Assembly: GCA_020881915.1 (NCBI GenBank)
Contig: JAJFPB010000009.1
Coordinates: 2,666,001 to 2,730,000, forward strand
Direction of reading: 5' to 3'
Origin: Paramyrothecium sp. XJ0827
Lineage: Eukaryota > Ascomycota > Sordariomycetes > Hypocreales > Stachybotryaceae
DNA: 64,000 bases
In this document: positions 44,360 to 56,180 of the stretch, in pieces
How positions within the stretch are numbered: position 1 is the stretch's first letter
How the letters are laid out: the number at the start of each line of letters is the position of its first letter
The notes under the pieces: generated by a model
What the model saw: the letters and a program-made list of their open reading frames with translations, nothing else
What the model was told of the DNA's origin: nothing
The model's database searches: none
Position numbers and translations under genes: made by a program

Positions 44360-44590
44360 ATGGGCCTCGTGACTGTGTATACTTTGCTTGTTGTTTTTCC
44401 AATCAACGACAAGATTCTTCTCGAACACGAGCGCATTGTTAGTGCTACAAAAAATGGTGATGATACAGGAGCTTCAAGCTGGGAGATTGTTAGGGAGACA
44501 ATCAGCGACTGGAGGAGAGCAGACATTGTACGACTGCGGTTGGAGTGGGGTGCCGCCATTTTCGGCGCCATTGCGATTCTGAGGAATTGA

Positions 44591-45116
44591 ATATTTTCTT
44601 TGCATGTTCTATTCTGGGTAATGCGAGCCGAAGAGCAGGATATCTTGACTTGAAAAAGCCACAGAATTAGGGCGATACATTAGCCTGATAGGAAGTACCA
44701 AATCCTCCAACATCGTGAACGCCGCTTCTATAACTAGCTCTTGCAGTCACCCATCCAAATGAGTCCTGCAATTTTCAGTGTGTTTATTCGCTCCTTGTGT
44801 CGCAGGATCTAGTAAGTGGCAGCGATAGGTACCACATTACATACAAGGGAATCAGTAACCAACATGGCTAATGGTTCAGGGCGCCCATCAGGCACCAAAT
44901 TGGAGACTTAGTCGTGATTTGTATGGAGCAAAGTGCTACGCCGCGTAAGGTCATAATCTTAAAAGATGTCGGAGATAGGGTGGTCATGCATTGTAGGAAG
45001 TACGCCTTTGTGGGTGAAGATTTTCGCTTGCGAGAAAACAGTTGAGTAAATATTCATACACCGTAGTCCCGCTGCACTTAAGAAATTGTTTTTCTTGTCT
45101 AGGGAACTATTAGATA
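44591..45116. other. Intergenic, no gene seen
   Basis: AT-rich 526 bp between the split DUF1772 gene and the next pseudogene; no supported feature. Confidence 0.45.
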
Positions 45117-45840
45117 CTATTTCCATTTCCTATCTATGGCTCGTTGCCACGCAGCGCCTTTATCCGCACTAGTTGGAAAGTTCAGGTCGTCCCAAACGTC
45201 GCGGACTCTTCGGTCAGAGTTATCCATTGGGGTCTCTTTTCGATCCCAAATATCACGAAATATACCTATACTTGCACCAGATTCCTCCGGGTCAACGCGT
45301 TGATCATTCTTCTCATCAAGTTAATGGGAAACGGGTCTGACGTTGGTTGAGGGCTTGTGAGGAAGTTGACGAGGGCTTGTTTCTGCTCGGGCACTAGCCG
45401 ACAGATCCTGTATGTTACATCTGCACGATCGGGATGCAGATAAATGTCACCATATTGTTCAGGGCCAGAATCCGGCTCGCGCCTGTCGAATAGAACGACT
45501 CCTCCAAAGATACCGGCCCTCGGCCCAGTAACCTACCATATTTGCAACACCCCCAGGGTATCGTTTGTAGTCCCTGTACCAGAAGTGATTAAACATTGTA
45601 GGAGAGGGCCCATCAGGATTCAGTCCCTAGTAGAAGTTATCTGACTTCGGCGGAGTCCATTCGGCAATCTCGGCATCCTTTTGGCCCCCCAATCCAGCTT
45701 AAATAGATGCATGGCGATCTGATGAATGGATACAGCGACCAGCTCAATATGGCGCGTTTTGAACGAGCGCGACCCCGGTGCGGCAGCACGGTATTCAAGT
45801 AGCAGCTGAAAATACTTAGGCCAGCTGTGCATTTTCTCAA
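45117..45840 (-). pseudogene. Frameshifted pseudogene of a widespread fungal hypothetical protein family
   Basis: Three minus-strand frames in turn carry parts of one protein. First EKMHSWPKYFQLLLEYRAA and an IELVAVSIHQIAMHLFKLD block (about 45832-45690). Then a TAG-interrupted WYRDYKRYPGGVANMVGYW block (about 45590-45525). Then GGVVLFDR and VTYRICRLVPEQKQALVNFL (about 45520-45340). Last, VDPEESGASIGIFRDIWDR and WDDLNFPTSADKGAAWQRA, ending in a stop at 45117. I recognise this order from a common Pezizomycotina protein of unknown function (YP.GVAN.VGYWAE type). At least two frameshifts and one stop make a working product unlikely. Confidence 0.65.
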
Positions 45841-47810
45841 AAGAAGAATAAAGCCTGGGCTACTTTGGAACTAAATCTCAAGATGTTCATTGAAATATTT
45901 TAGCGAAACTCAAGAAATTTCTGTAGCACGCCTAAGCAAAGCTCTTGGTAGATTTCAGATATGGGATGGTTACCATGATGAGGACCTTCCGCTGAGTCTT
46001 TCCGCAACATCCGCCATTGGAAGCCCGTTGATGATCTGGCTGTACGTAGTCTCAGCAATCTGTGCCGACAGTACTCTCGTGACGGCGCGCTCTAATTGCT
46101 CGCGATGATCTCCGTCAAGAATGTCCACTGGAAGCTGTTGAAGGCTCTCTTTGGCCTTCGTATTGTAACCCAGTGACCCCATTCTCCGAGCGGCATGAAA
46201 AGAGGAAGGGCGAGAAAGGGGATGAGACTAGTAGGTGCCCACGCACAGTCTTCGACAGCTATCACTACGGTAAGTCTAACAAAGGTTAGCCTCAAAGTTA
46301 CAGATCTCAGTAGTAGCTGTACAATATGATGCCCTTTACTACTCAGAGCAGCCTGGAATAGTAGAACTGCCATGTTGCTGTTAACATATGCTACTCTGCC
46401 CCTGATTTGAAATAATTGAAACACGAGGCTGCGGCAGCGTTGAGTCATGTTGTACACTCACCAACATCACAATTCATTATCACACGTTCACTCAACTTGA
46501 TGCAACATTTTGTGTGGTCTTGGCCACTCTTGATTACTCGGCAATCAGACGCTGCGCTTGGGCTAGTGATCAAATGGAGCAAAAGTTTCAAGAACTCATC
46601 TTTCACATGCGCCATGGAATGTCTCCAATCAATGTAGATAGTTACGTACGTCTGGCGGGATATTTTTTATCTCTTGCCCCATTTACACGAACAGTGGTTC
46701 TCGGGAGTCTTTGGTGGACAGAAACCGAGCCCCGTCTCACAGTAAACCCCCGTTTCCCGCCTTATGCTTTGCGTACCTTGACTACATGGTCTCGTGATTG
46801 TGGCGGGGTTCACAAGCCCGATGCTTGGTCCTAACTGGTCACGTAATGTCTTCAATTTTTCACATTATTTATCTCTCAAGGAACAAATATGAAGAACAGC
46901 TTATTGCGCGGGATTCGGAAGAGTGGTGCTTAAGGCTTGGAATCTTCTTTTTTCCAAGGTACTTGTAATTGAGTTGAGTCAACAAGGACCCATATGAACC
47001 TCGTTCTACACGTAAGAGATGAGGACAAGTAGAAACCCTTGGGCAAATCCCTGTCCCTGGATCCTCTTGGTTCGTTTTACAACTTTGGGTATGTGCGGAA
47101 GCCAAAGCGTGAGTCTGAATTCCCAGCTGGTCACTTTCCTGGCTTGCTGCTGCCTTTCAAGAACGATGGTTGTGGGGTCAGCCCCTTCGTTTGAGATCCT
47201 GATTCATCGTTGCGTTGCTCAAAAAGTCCAGGGAATGCAAGCCTGTCCGTGACCGTCGGGGCACTTTTGAGGTAACGTTCTAGCATAATTGGAGCCATTT
47301 TGCCCTTAGGCCTAGTCCCATCATTAGCTTGTCCTCCTTCTCCGAGAAGGGAAAACACCAAGTCGGACATACGCGAAGCCACTGGTCGTGGTTGCAGGTG
47401 GATGAGACTTATCAAACATGATAACGGGATTTTCCAAAGCTAAATAAGAATTTAATCAAATGTCTACGATGCCAACCGTTTTGCGCTTCCACATCATTAT
47501 ATATTTTTACCTCTCCAGTCCTGGTGACAAGCATGCTTGATTAACAGTTATAACACTCTTGTGTGTTTTCAAGCAGTTGAGGAAAGCGTGTTCTTGGAGT
47601 AAAACCAAAAGAGCGCAGCTCTCGCTGCCAAAAATTATCTTACAGCACGTCGCTAGAAAACGCACCCGCCTAACACTCCAGTGTTATTCTCTTTTGATTG
47701 GCTCTCCATCGGTCCGTCTTGATGGGAGGGGCCAGAGCCAATGATACGCGAATAACACAATCGTGACGGTGCTGGACGAGCACCGACCAATCACACACCC
47801 TCGACGGGTG
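45841..47810. other. Decayed intergenic DNA and promoter of the C2H2 gene
   Basis: About 2 kb. A minus-strand 70-codon frame with ATG at 46182 (to 45970) looks coding-like (SLQQLPVDILDGDHREQLERAV) but matches nothing I know and may be another fragment. An imperfect inverted repeat with CCAAT boxes is at 47681-47757. Confidence 0.4.
47681..47757. repeat. Imperfect inverted repeat with two CCAAT cores
   Basis: GTGTTATTC-7-ATTGGCTCT at the left and AGAGCCAAT-7-GAATAACAC at the right pair as two 9-bp stems separated by seven unmatched bases. It lies just upstream of the proposed C2H2 gene start; a third CCAAT occurs near 47787. Could be a promoter element for the CCAAT-binding complex or a mobile-element footprint. 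Confidence 0.5.
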
Positions 47811-49512
47811 ATGTGCGATTCTGTCAGAGCCTTATCCTGCTGTCGAGAAAAAGCCTGTGCTCGAGACAAATTCGCTCAAACATTTCGCGAATCGAAAAAA
47901 AACCGAGTTTCCGTCTTGAGTAGCTGGCCATGCGTTCGGCGGCATTTGAAGCTTGTAAGAATATGCTACGATCCATTCCGCTGAAATGCGAGTAACACTT
48001 TTGTGTAAGACGAAGATATATTTTCGCAGCTACACCAGAATACTAAATATGTGTCCCTGCAAAACCCGCATCCTAGTGGACAAATCGGAGGAGTCTCTCA
48101 GTCAAATCCTAGCTCGGGGGCAACTTCGTTGGCCCTTGCCCGAGGCGAAGTCTCCGGTTTGGGGAACTATGAGTTCTCCGAACTATCCGATCATTCCAAA
48201 CTATCGACAGCGGAACCTCAGACAAGCGATTTGATTGGCAATCATCCTAGTATGTCTAAAGACAACATAGCCCTGAGTCCACCCTCAACGATCATGTCCA
48301 GACAGAGCTCTGCCGTCGGACCTGGAATCGTAATCATGCCCGAGACATTGCCACACGTCGGATTTGGCAGTAAACCTTTCTCGCCGATTGGTCTGTCTCA
48401 AATCTGGGGCCTAGACTCACCACGACCCTCAACCTTCAAACGGGATGTATGCCCAATGGAATTGTCTTCTGGGATCTTTCCAGGCGCTTATGCCTGCACT
48501 TATCCAGGTTGCAATGCTCTTCCGTTCCAAACGCAAAATCTCCTCAATTCACACGCAAACGTACATAGCTCTGCGAGGCCGCACTTTTGTCCAGTTAAGG
48601 GCTGCCCGAGGAGTGAAGGTGGGAAAGGTTTCAGGCGCAAAAACGAGATGATTCGACATGGGCTTGTGCATGACTCTCCTGGTTATCTATGCCCGTTCTG
48701 CCCCGATCGTGAGCACAAGTACCCGAGGCCAGACAATCTGCAGAGGTAGGTTCATTCTTCATTTGGCCCCTTTGTCCATATTCGCAAGTGGCAATAGTGA
48801 AGCAGTGTGGATTGGAACCGAAAAACAACTGACATACTTGGTCAGGCACGTGCAAGTCCATCATGTAGATAAAAGCAAGGACGATCCGCTGCTTCGTAAC
48901 GTTCTTTCGCAGCGACCAGGGGGACCTAATCGTGGTAGGCGAAGAAGAATTGGTTTTGAGAGCAGTCAAACAAGCATCAAAGATTCGTTAAGTGAACCAC
49001 TGGCCAGGGCTCGAACTTTTCCAAACGGAGACTCCTTGGACAACATATGTACGCCGACCTTTTTTTCTCCAAACGCCGCAACTAAAACGTCGTCGCTTCA
49101 AAGCATTGCTGATGCAACTGTTTCAAATGGTCTGTCCGTGAACTCAACATCCTCCGCCTCGAAAACCCCGGAGATAAGTCATTCATCTCCAAAAGAAAAT
49201 ATACTTGAACACATGGCCGAGCTTTTAAAAACGCATTTGGAAGAAAACGGACAAACAGATCCGGCTCTTCTAAACAACTTCTCACAAAAAAATGAAGTAT
49301 CATCAAATCGAGATCCCCTTGTATCGCCACCGCCTTACATGAATATCACCATACCGGAGTTACAGGATGAGATCGGCTCGTTTTTGGGGGAGGATGAATG
49401 CAACTCACTTTCTGGGGAGGGGAAACATGAGTTTCGTCATGACTCTCATCCTGCAACTCCAACGCTTGAGGGCGAAGACAAGAAGACAGTTGCGGCCGCT
49501 AAGCAAATGTAA
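47811..49512 (+). CDS. C2H2 zinc-finger protein, about 508 residues (start uncertain)
   Basis: Probable DNA-binding nuclear protein. The main frame has no ATG before codon 68 of its open stretch (48252). The best start I can build is ATG 47811, with intron 47955-48029 (GTAAGA...CGCAG), which joins in phase; the next intron is 48746-48845. Three fingers lie together (about residues 194-290): CTYPGC..FQTQNLLNSHANVH, CPVKGC..GFRRKNEMIRHGLVH, and CPFC..YPRPDNLQRHVQVHH, the last split by the intron inside R-H. Between the second and third fingers is the HDSPGYLCPFC stretch seen in many fungal relatives. The C-terminal half is Ser/Asn-rich. The frame ends at a TAA at 49510-49512, overlapped by a plausible donor (GTAATC at 49508), so it may continue into the next gene. 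Confidence 0.7.
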
Positions 49513-49561
49513 TCACTTACAACTTTGAGATTGTGCACATCTAAGCTAATTGAGTCTAGAT

Positions 49562-52500
49562 TTACAAGGGGGGAGGGAGGAGGAGAACTACGGATTAGCG
49601 GAGGAGCAAATCTTGAGCGAGTTCGAGGAAGCCGTACTAGGGCGGCCTGTTACAAGCAGTGGTGTGTCCGCTGGTGCAGCTGCGGAATTTCACCTCGATC
49701 CGCTTGATGACTGTAAGTATAAGGCATGTCCGTCTAGCTACGAGCTGCATGTTTTCTTTTGCAAAAGCTTTACATTAACGCCTCCGACAACAGCGATTCT
49801 TTGTTTTGACTGCCGCATGCTAAGCTTTCCGCACATGTCCTTGGGCCGTTTTCTTGGATGGTACCATCGTACACAGAACATTTGCATCGGTTATTCGCTT
49901 GCGACAAGTACCATGTTCTACGAATGGCATACGGGCATCAGGACGAGTCGAATCGAGTACCCGTTTGCTGATGTACAATCAATTTCAATCACCAACTCAC
50001 CTGCGTCGTACAACGGGAAATCGACTGTTTTGATCTCGTTACTTCGTCCGCTTGAAACTTATACTTGGCGACCGAATGGAGAAAACTTGTTAGCCGATTT
50101 TGATTTAACAGAGCACGGGGTAGGATCTTGGAAGCTAGAACACAAGCTAATAGGAAAAATTCGCCCGTATTTTGAGAGCATGATGGCCACCAAGCACTTT
50201 ATCGACCGTCACAGGACACCAAGCCTTGAAATTGGGCAAAGTCGTTCTGCTGTCAAGAATTGCGAGACTTACACCGACTCTGGTTATGCTTCTTTACGGA
50301 ACGCGAGACCCATCCACAACATACCGGACGGCCAGCCTCGGCAGAATGAACAACACAATCCAGACCAAAATATTCAATCTGGGGCAGTAAGCCCAAAGGC
50401 GCAATCTACGCTTGACGAAGGAGATTCGGATGAAACAAAGACAGTTTATTCAATTGCAACTACCATCAATCCGCACTTTTCTCAGGAGTCTATCACATGG
50501 GTCTGTGAGGACATATACGGTAACCTCCAACATACGATCGACTCCACAGGCTATGAGGAGCTGAGAAGCCGACTTCCGGGACTTTTAAAGGCTTTTGCGA
50601 TTCGGTTTGGTGCAAACATGTCAGACCCATCAGGCCTACGAATCATGCATTTTGTCTACAAGCATAACGCGCAAGTTTGAAATCCTTAACGATGGCTCAA
50701 GAGATACTGACTCTATGTGTAGTGACATCATCTCCCAACTCAATTCTCTATTCAATCCAAGTGTTCATGATCAGCCTCACCGAGAGCGAGATCCTAGTCC
50801 CGAAATGACATTTCTTGAAAAGATGAAGCTATGGGGGAATATCCCGGCACAAGCTGAGGCAAGTGACGCTAATCTTGTGGCTGCGACAATCAGCATGAGC
50901 GAGACCTGGGATTCGCTAGATGATGAAAGTGATAATGAGGATCATAATATGTCACAAGAAATCTCCTCATTCAGCAAGACTATCCTGGATAGCGAAGCTT
51001 ATCAATGGTTGATTTCGGCCTTGACGAAGCAATCTTCGACCTACTGTGGAGCATGGCACCCAAATTTCATGAACGACGAGATCCACGACAAAATCTTGCA
51101 GAAGCTCCCAACCGGTACTATCAGCCGCAAAAAGCTTCCACGGACTTTGAAGGTCACCTTCACCATTGCGTGGGATCGAATCCTCTCACGGATCCGTCAA
51201 GAAAGAAGCAGGGGCGGAACACCGAAGCTACAAGTTACTCTGCCAAGTGTGAGAGGGCTTACTGGTCCATCTGATTACGAGCTTCAAGCAACCACAGTTG
51301 AAGAGTACTTCCAACAGACTTGGCCGAACGGAGGCATTGATCTGGTAGGGGCGCTTCAGAAGCTGCTGGTTGAGGATCTAGCCGACGGTTCAGCCTCTCG
51401 TGAGTCTCAGAGTCCCCGAGTTTGGATGAACATGCACATACTCACATACTTGTAGCGCTGAGCGATGGTATTGGCGAAGTTGTCATTGCTCGTCATGGCC
51501 ATCAACTCCGTGTCACCGTGTCTGGTTCCGCTTACCTCGTAGCGCAATGTGGAGAGCAACTAGCCTGGCTAGTATCGGTACTTCAACCACTCAATCAAAA
51601 CACTGAAACATACGTAGCTAGTGTTGAGGAGACTAGCACCTTAAACTTCTCAATACGAACCGAGTCACAGACCGACACGGGCAAGATTTCGACTAGAAAA
51701 GGAAGGACGGGACCCCTGCAACTACTCAGCAACAGACTTGCGCCTTGCTGCATTGCTCGCGGGTTCCCATTGGCACGACGTCCCGAAGGCTTCCTGGGCC
51801 TCGAGGTTCCATGGCTGGATCTCTTGGCAATAGCGCAAAGACCAAAACTGGTCTCCACTACCGGCTGGAACCACCACACTCACCGTCTTCTCCAAGGATC
51901 ATATGCCACGCTAGAACTCACCAAGATAGCTCAAAAAGTCTGCCTATGGCATGTGTGCAGTCCCAATCATCCCACGTGTGTCTGTACAGGGCCGCAATCA
52001 GGCAACACCAGCCCTGCGCGAATCCAGACCATTACATTTGAAGAGCTCGCTCTCTGTCGACACATCATTGATACTTGTGAGGACGACAAAACTATTCTCC
52101 CTGCACGAACGAACTCTTCATCACAACAAAACAGAGCCCGAACGAGTTCACAAGCAGACATGCAATCAGATACTGGTTCTAAAAAGTCAAGAAGCTTTTG
52201 TCGTGGGAGCTCAACTGATTCCAGCTTGCTTGACTCTTCCATTGATTCCGACTTACTGTCGGTTTCGAGCTTCTCGCAAGAATCAGACCCAGACTTGCTT
52301 TGTAATGCAGACATACCAATATCAATTGTTAATGATGTGTACGAAATTCTCATCAGTGAATACCGTTCGCACGCATCTAGCCCGGACCCTGTTGATGGTG
52401 GGGACAAGAGCACTGGCGCTGGTTCATCAACCACTTCCGGCCCGGCTTGTCTACGTCCAGCAACTTCTTCTGCGCCTGTTCTGCCAAAATCGCTGAAAAG

Positions 52501-53620
52501 GAAGAGCTCTTCCCGAGAAGACAATGGGGACGAAGACGAAGATGGCTCTCAAAAACGGCCTACAAAAAGGCCCAAGAATCAGCAGGATGCGTCACAAACA
52601 AATTTCGCATGCCCCTTCTGGAAACATGATCCGATTCGATATCACAAGTGTTTCTCCTTGACTCTAAGCACTGTATCGCGAGTAAAACAGCATGTGGTTA
52701 GGAAACACATCGGACCGAAACTATATTGTCAACGCTGCATTGAAACTTTCAAGAATCAAAAAGATTACACTGCCCACGTTATGGACCCGGCTGGCTTGAC
52801 ATGTATCCCGAGCCCATCGAGGAGACTTGAAGGCATCACGCAGCTTCAGCAGGAGCAGCTATCTAAGAAGTCTAAGCAGCCCACCTTCTCTGAGGCGGAT
52901 AAGTGGTTCGCACTCTGGAACATTATATTTCCTGGATACAGTCGCCCAAGCTCGCCATACCTGGATGGGCAGCTTTCTGAGGACTGTGCACTCTTCCGTG
53001 AGCATGTGGCCAACCGAGGACCGCAGATCCTGATGGAGACGGTGCAGGCGAGCGGTGTGTTGAAGGTGGAGTTGACCGAGGAAGTTCAAAATGAGGTCCT
53101 CCGCCAAGCTCTGTGCAATGGGCTAGAGACTATTGCTTCTAGTTGGACGCCACCACAAAAGTCTTCACGAGACATATTCTCAGGAGGACCGTTCATGAAG
53201 GCGCCGGGGGGTAGCTTCGTAGAGGGCACTCGAAGTGCGACACCTGTTGGCTCTGTGCCGGACAGCGGCGTCTTGTTGGCGAGCCAGGACTCGGACAAAT
53301 CATCATCCTCGTGTACCAGTGACCACAACAGGCAACAAAAAAGCCACCTCGGAGCCGTGTTTGTTTCAGATGAAGATCGCAATCCAGGACGAACCGATGC
53401 AACGATTGCTGTGACGAACGGTGTGATCCAACGCGGTGAGACTAGCACCCTCCTTGACTCGTTTGGCGCTTTCAAACCGGGGTCGCCATTGCTAGAGTGG
53501 CAGGGCAGCTTGAATACCACAGAGATGGACGCCTTTGGGTTGTTTGATGGCGACGATGTCTATGTCGGAGGATCCGACCCTTTTTCAATGCCGAGCCAAA
53601 TTGGTTTCAACTGGGAATAG
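49562..53620 (+). CDS. Large fungal protein with PH-like region and C-terminal C2H2-like domain, up to 1289 residues
   Basis: Exons 49562-49712, 49794-50670, 50723-51399 and 51456-53620 stay in phase. The 50671 junction needs a GC-AG intron (donor GCAAGT, acceptor GTAG), which restores LRIMHFVYKHN-ADIISQLNSLF. The first in-frame ATG is at 49817; residues before it may be coding if the gene is joined to the C2H2 gene upstream. Recognisable parts: a YHRTQNICIGYSLATSTMFYEWHTGI block with FADVQSISI (PH-like region of a common fungal family); the RLPGLLKAFAIR / EKMKLWG region; GEQLAWLVSVLQP and RGFPLARRPEG; and near the end FACPFWKHDP..CFSLTLSTVSRVKQHV and YCQRCIETF, the atypical C2H2 of these proteins. 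The function of the family is unknown to me. The C-terminus is Ser/Asp-rich. Confidence 0.65.
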
Positions 53621-53866
53621 GACGCCTTGCCTATGACGATTGCGACACCTACTCCGGAGTATCAGGGTAGTTATTGTATCAAGGCGCATTCTTCAATAAG
53701 AAGTAAGCCAACGGCTCGTCAGCATCTAAATGTTCAAATTGGAGCTGTTTAACGGCACGTAGAGTAATCAGTGAAAAGTCAAGACCACTGGAGTGTGTTG
53801 ATCTCTAAGGAAAAGAAAACACGAAATCCAATCAGCAGCAGTGGGCGCGACCTCCTACTACTACCA

Positions 53867-55008
53867 TTACCATCGCGCAGTTCCATAGGCGTTCCAACCA
53901 TCACCTTTATGAGACCACAGCTTTTGGTTTGGAGGCACCAACAACGTCCAGCCTGGTTCAGGAGCAGTAACAGTCATAGCTCGCCAACAAACAGAGCTAG
54001 GTAGTTTTTGGTAAAATATCCTCCCATCTGGTGTTAGGATTGGCCAACACCTGCTCCTCAATGAGATTATAGAATCTCTGATACGTCTCTTCCCATGAGA
54101 GGTTGTAGTCAGGCACCAGACTAGCCACTTCCGGGTATTTATCAGACCCAGGATGCCGTATATCTTGTCTCGCTTATCAGCTGAAGTTCGATACTGCATG
54201 GAGTGTACGACATCCAACACGGAAGGGCCGTTACTTATGCTCTGATCCCTCGCAGACAGCGCAACGCTCTGCTCAAGCAGCTCTCGTAGAGGCCGGAAAC
54301 CAACGTCCTTGAGCTGCTCCTCCCAGCTGGGGGATATCTCGGCCAACTCGATCTTGAGCAAAAGGCGTCGGGCCGATTGTCGTGCAAACCAACGGATCGA
54401 GTTCTTCCCGACAAACCCTTCAAGGGTCCTGCCAAGTGCCGCCTCTCGTATTACCCAAATGTGTTTGAAGTAATCCTGGCTCAAGATGTTGTGCAAGCTA
54501 GCTTGTACTTGGTCGGGGTGCAAGCGATTCCATGGGCTGTTGGCGCTAAATGGCTCGTCTGATGCGAGGTATGAGAGTATTTCCATCCCGACCAGAAAGT
54601 GTGGTGTGGGATCTCCGAGCCAAGCGAGTACTGCCATTGACCTGGTGGGATTTCTCCACGTTGTCCGTCTGCTTGCTGCATAGTGCGTCAACCTATAGAA
54701 CTCGCGGCGCTGTTTCTGATCTGAGTGTTCTTAATACCTTGTCCACGTTGGCGGTTATGGGCAGATAGAGACCATCAATGGAGATTATCAGACTGGGTGC
54801 CGGCCGCCCATCTGCTAGATAGTGAAGGCCACTGCCCCAGACGTACGATACGGCCTCGTACAAGCCGGCAAACTTGGCCCAGGTTGGCTCCAAAGAGACG
54901 AGCTGTCAGAGGGTCGTTGGGTCTGCCGGGCAACAGCTCTAATAGCCTGATCCCCCCCTGCTGGAGAGGTAAGTATCTGTAGAGCTTGTCATGGGGTATC
55001 TGAAACAA
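53867..55008 (-). pseudogene. HET-domain pseudogene
   Basis: Minus-strand pieces of a HET protein in shifting frames. LYRYLPLQQGGIRLLELLPG opens it (about 54990-54930), as in many such proteins. YEAVSYVWG follows in another frame (about 54860). The ALCSKQTDN block is preceded by TAG where relatives have Trp (RVL-stop-VDAL, near 54692). Then VLAWLGDPTP, IWVIREAALG and DKIYGILGL are readable, and after another frame change YPEVASLVPDYNLSWEETYQRFYNLI. At least two frameshifts and one nonsense codon; the gene looks dead. It is separate from the intact HET gene at 12.9-14.6 kb and not closely similar to it. Confidence 0.7.
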
Positions 55009-55439
55009 GAGTTAGTTTTTTTGCTAATCGCCATTGTCTTGACGAAATGCAACGCTCACATCTTTAGTGGGCGATTGGACGTCGTTTGAGTGGTCCTCGG
55101 TCAGCCGGAACCAGATCCCAACAGAGAGTCGGTAGCCTTTGAAGCCAAGGATGTGAAGGGGAAATGTCAGGAAATACGTGGAAAGCTTCCACGTGTACGT
55201 GATACGGTCCGTCATTGTGAGTTTCAGGGTCTTCGTCGACTCGCAAACTCTAATCATCACATATTGATGGGGCAACCTTAATTGGAAGGCGCTGAGACTA
55301 TATATTTCAACCTCTGCCTACCTTAGTTTTCTAGCTGCAGACCAGCAACTCTCCAAAATAAAATCTAGAAATAGTCCCATGGAAGCATTCGCATCCTCAT
55401 CGAATAACATCTTTCAACTCCAAAGATATCGAGTCAGTC
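55009..55439. other. Intergenic, no gene seen
   Basis: 431 bp upstream of the HET pseudogene on the minus strand and of the membrane-protein gene on the plus strand; the 5' end of the pseudogene may reach into it. Confidence 0.45.
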
Positions 55440-56180
55440 ATGGCGCCGATTCCCTCCATGATGACCCGCATCTTCGCATCTGACACTGATGTCGCATCCC
55501 TACCGACAGTCGACACCTTCCCCAGAATCCTACTTGTCCGGGAGCTGAGCTCTCTGTGCACATCGCTCTTCGTCTTTGGATTCTTCATCAACATCTTCAT
55601 ATGGCCGCTTCTTCCCTCGACGTCCGAGGTGATCAACTACCGCCTTCTCGCCTTGTCATCTATTGTCCAGTTCATGTTGGCACTACAATGGATGGGGCAC
55701 GATACCACTATCTTTACGGACATCGATGACACTCCGCACCAGCTCTTTTGCAGGGCTTGGGGTTCCTTGATTGGCCCCTTCTTATGCTGCTTTGCCACGC
55801 TCGGTTTCATCGGGCACAGGGCTGACAAGTGCGGCAAGAGACTCGCACAGGAAAGCTTCACTGTTCCTGCGAAAATTACTCTCGGCATGACCCAGACTGT
55901 AGTGCCCTTCCTTGAATGGTACCTCTTCAATCAGTCGACGACGTACTCTCATATAGCGGGGTTAGCTCTTATGTGTGTTGTCATGGCTTGGAGGCCGGGT
56001 ACTCGGCTGTGCGAAAAGGGGTACTACCACTTTACAACGCGTCGTATCTCTTTACTGTACTGGCTACCGCAAAATGGTTCCAGTGTGGAGTTTAATCCTT
56101 GGCGGTCATACTTGCTACGCATCATTTGGGTCAGCTATAACTTACTTCTAGTTTACGTCCTACTAGTAATGGGTAACTGA
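55440..56180 (+). CDS. Predicted multi-pass membrane protein, 246 residues, unknown
   Basis: Not recognised. Intronless frame from the ATG at 55440 to the TGA at 56180. About five hydrophobic segments: SLCTSLFVFGFFINIFIWPLL (about 37-58), YRLLALSSIVQFMLALQW (about 67-84), a WGSLIGPFLCCFATLGFIG helix (about 106-124), HIAGLALMCVVMAW (about 170-183) and IIWVSYNLLLVYVLLVMG at the very C-terminus. Between the second and third is a polar MGHDTTIFTDIDDTP loop. Codon pattern and the continuous open frame in a region otherwise full of stops argue for a real gene. No family can be named, and nothing indicates its substrate or partner. Confidence 0.55.
   Translation: MAPIPSMMTRIFASDTDVASLPTVDTFPRILLVRELSSLCTSLFVFGFFINIFIWPLLPSTSEVINYRLLALSSIVQFMLALQWMGHDTTIFTDIDDTPHQLFCRAWGSLIGPFLCCFATLGFIGHRADKCGKRLAQESFTVPAKITLGMTQTVVPFLEWYLFNQSTTYSHIAGLALMCVVMAWRPGTRLCEKGYYHFTTRRISLLYWLPQNGSSVEFNPWRSYLLRIIWVSYNLLLVYVLLVMGN

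Larger units (their letters stand above)
41637..44590 (+). pseudogene. DUF1772 (anthrone-oxygenase-like) gene split by a transposon
   Basis: Left part: ATG at 41637, exon to 41691, intron 41692-41743, then a segment containing VASDKL and AVAAWFRIWDFGRRYGPPS, typical of the N-terminal half of small DUF1772 membrane proteins. A second intron would end at 41968. The following exon carries one in-frame TAG (41977-41979), then reaches APNLVAAGL up to 42018. The reading frame resumes at 44360 on the other side of the element with MGLV.YTLLVVFPINDKILLEHE and W..ADIVRLRLEW, ending in a stop at 44590; PINDKIL matches the family's conserved P-x-N motif. Removing the element and one AT leaves the two halves in frame. 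Family members oxidise anthrones to anthraquinones in polyketide pathways. Confidence 0.6.
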
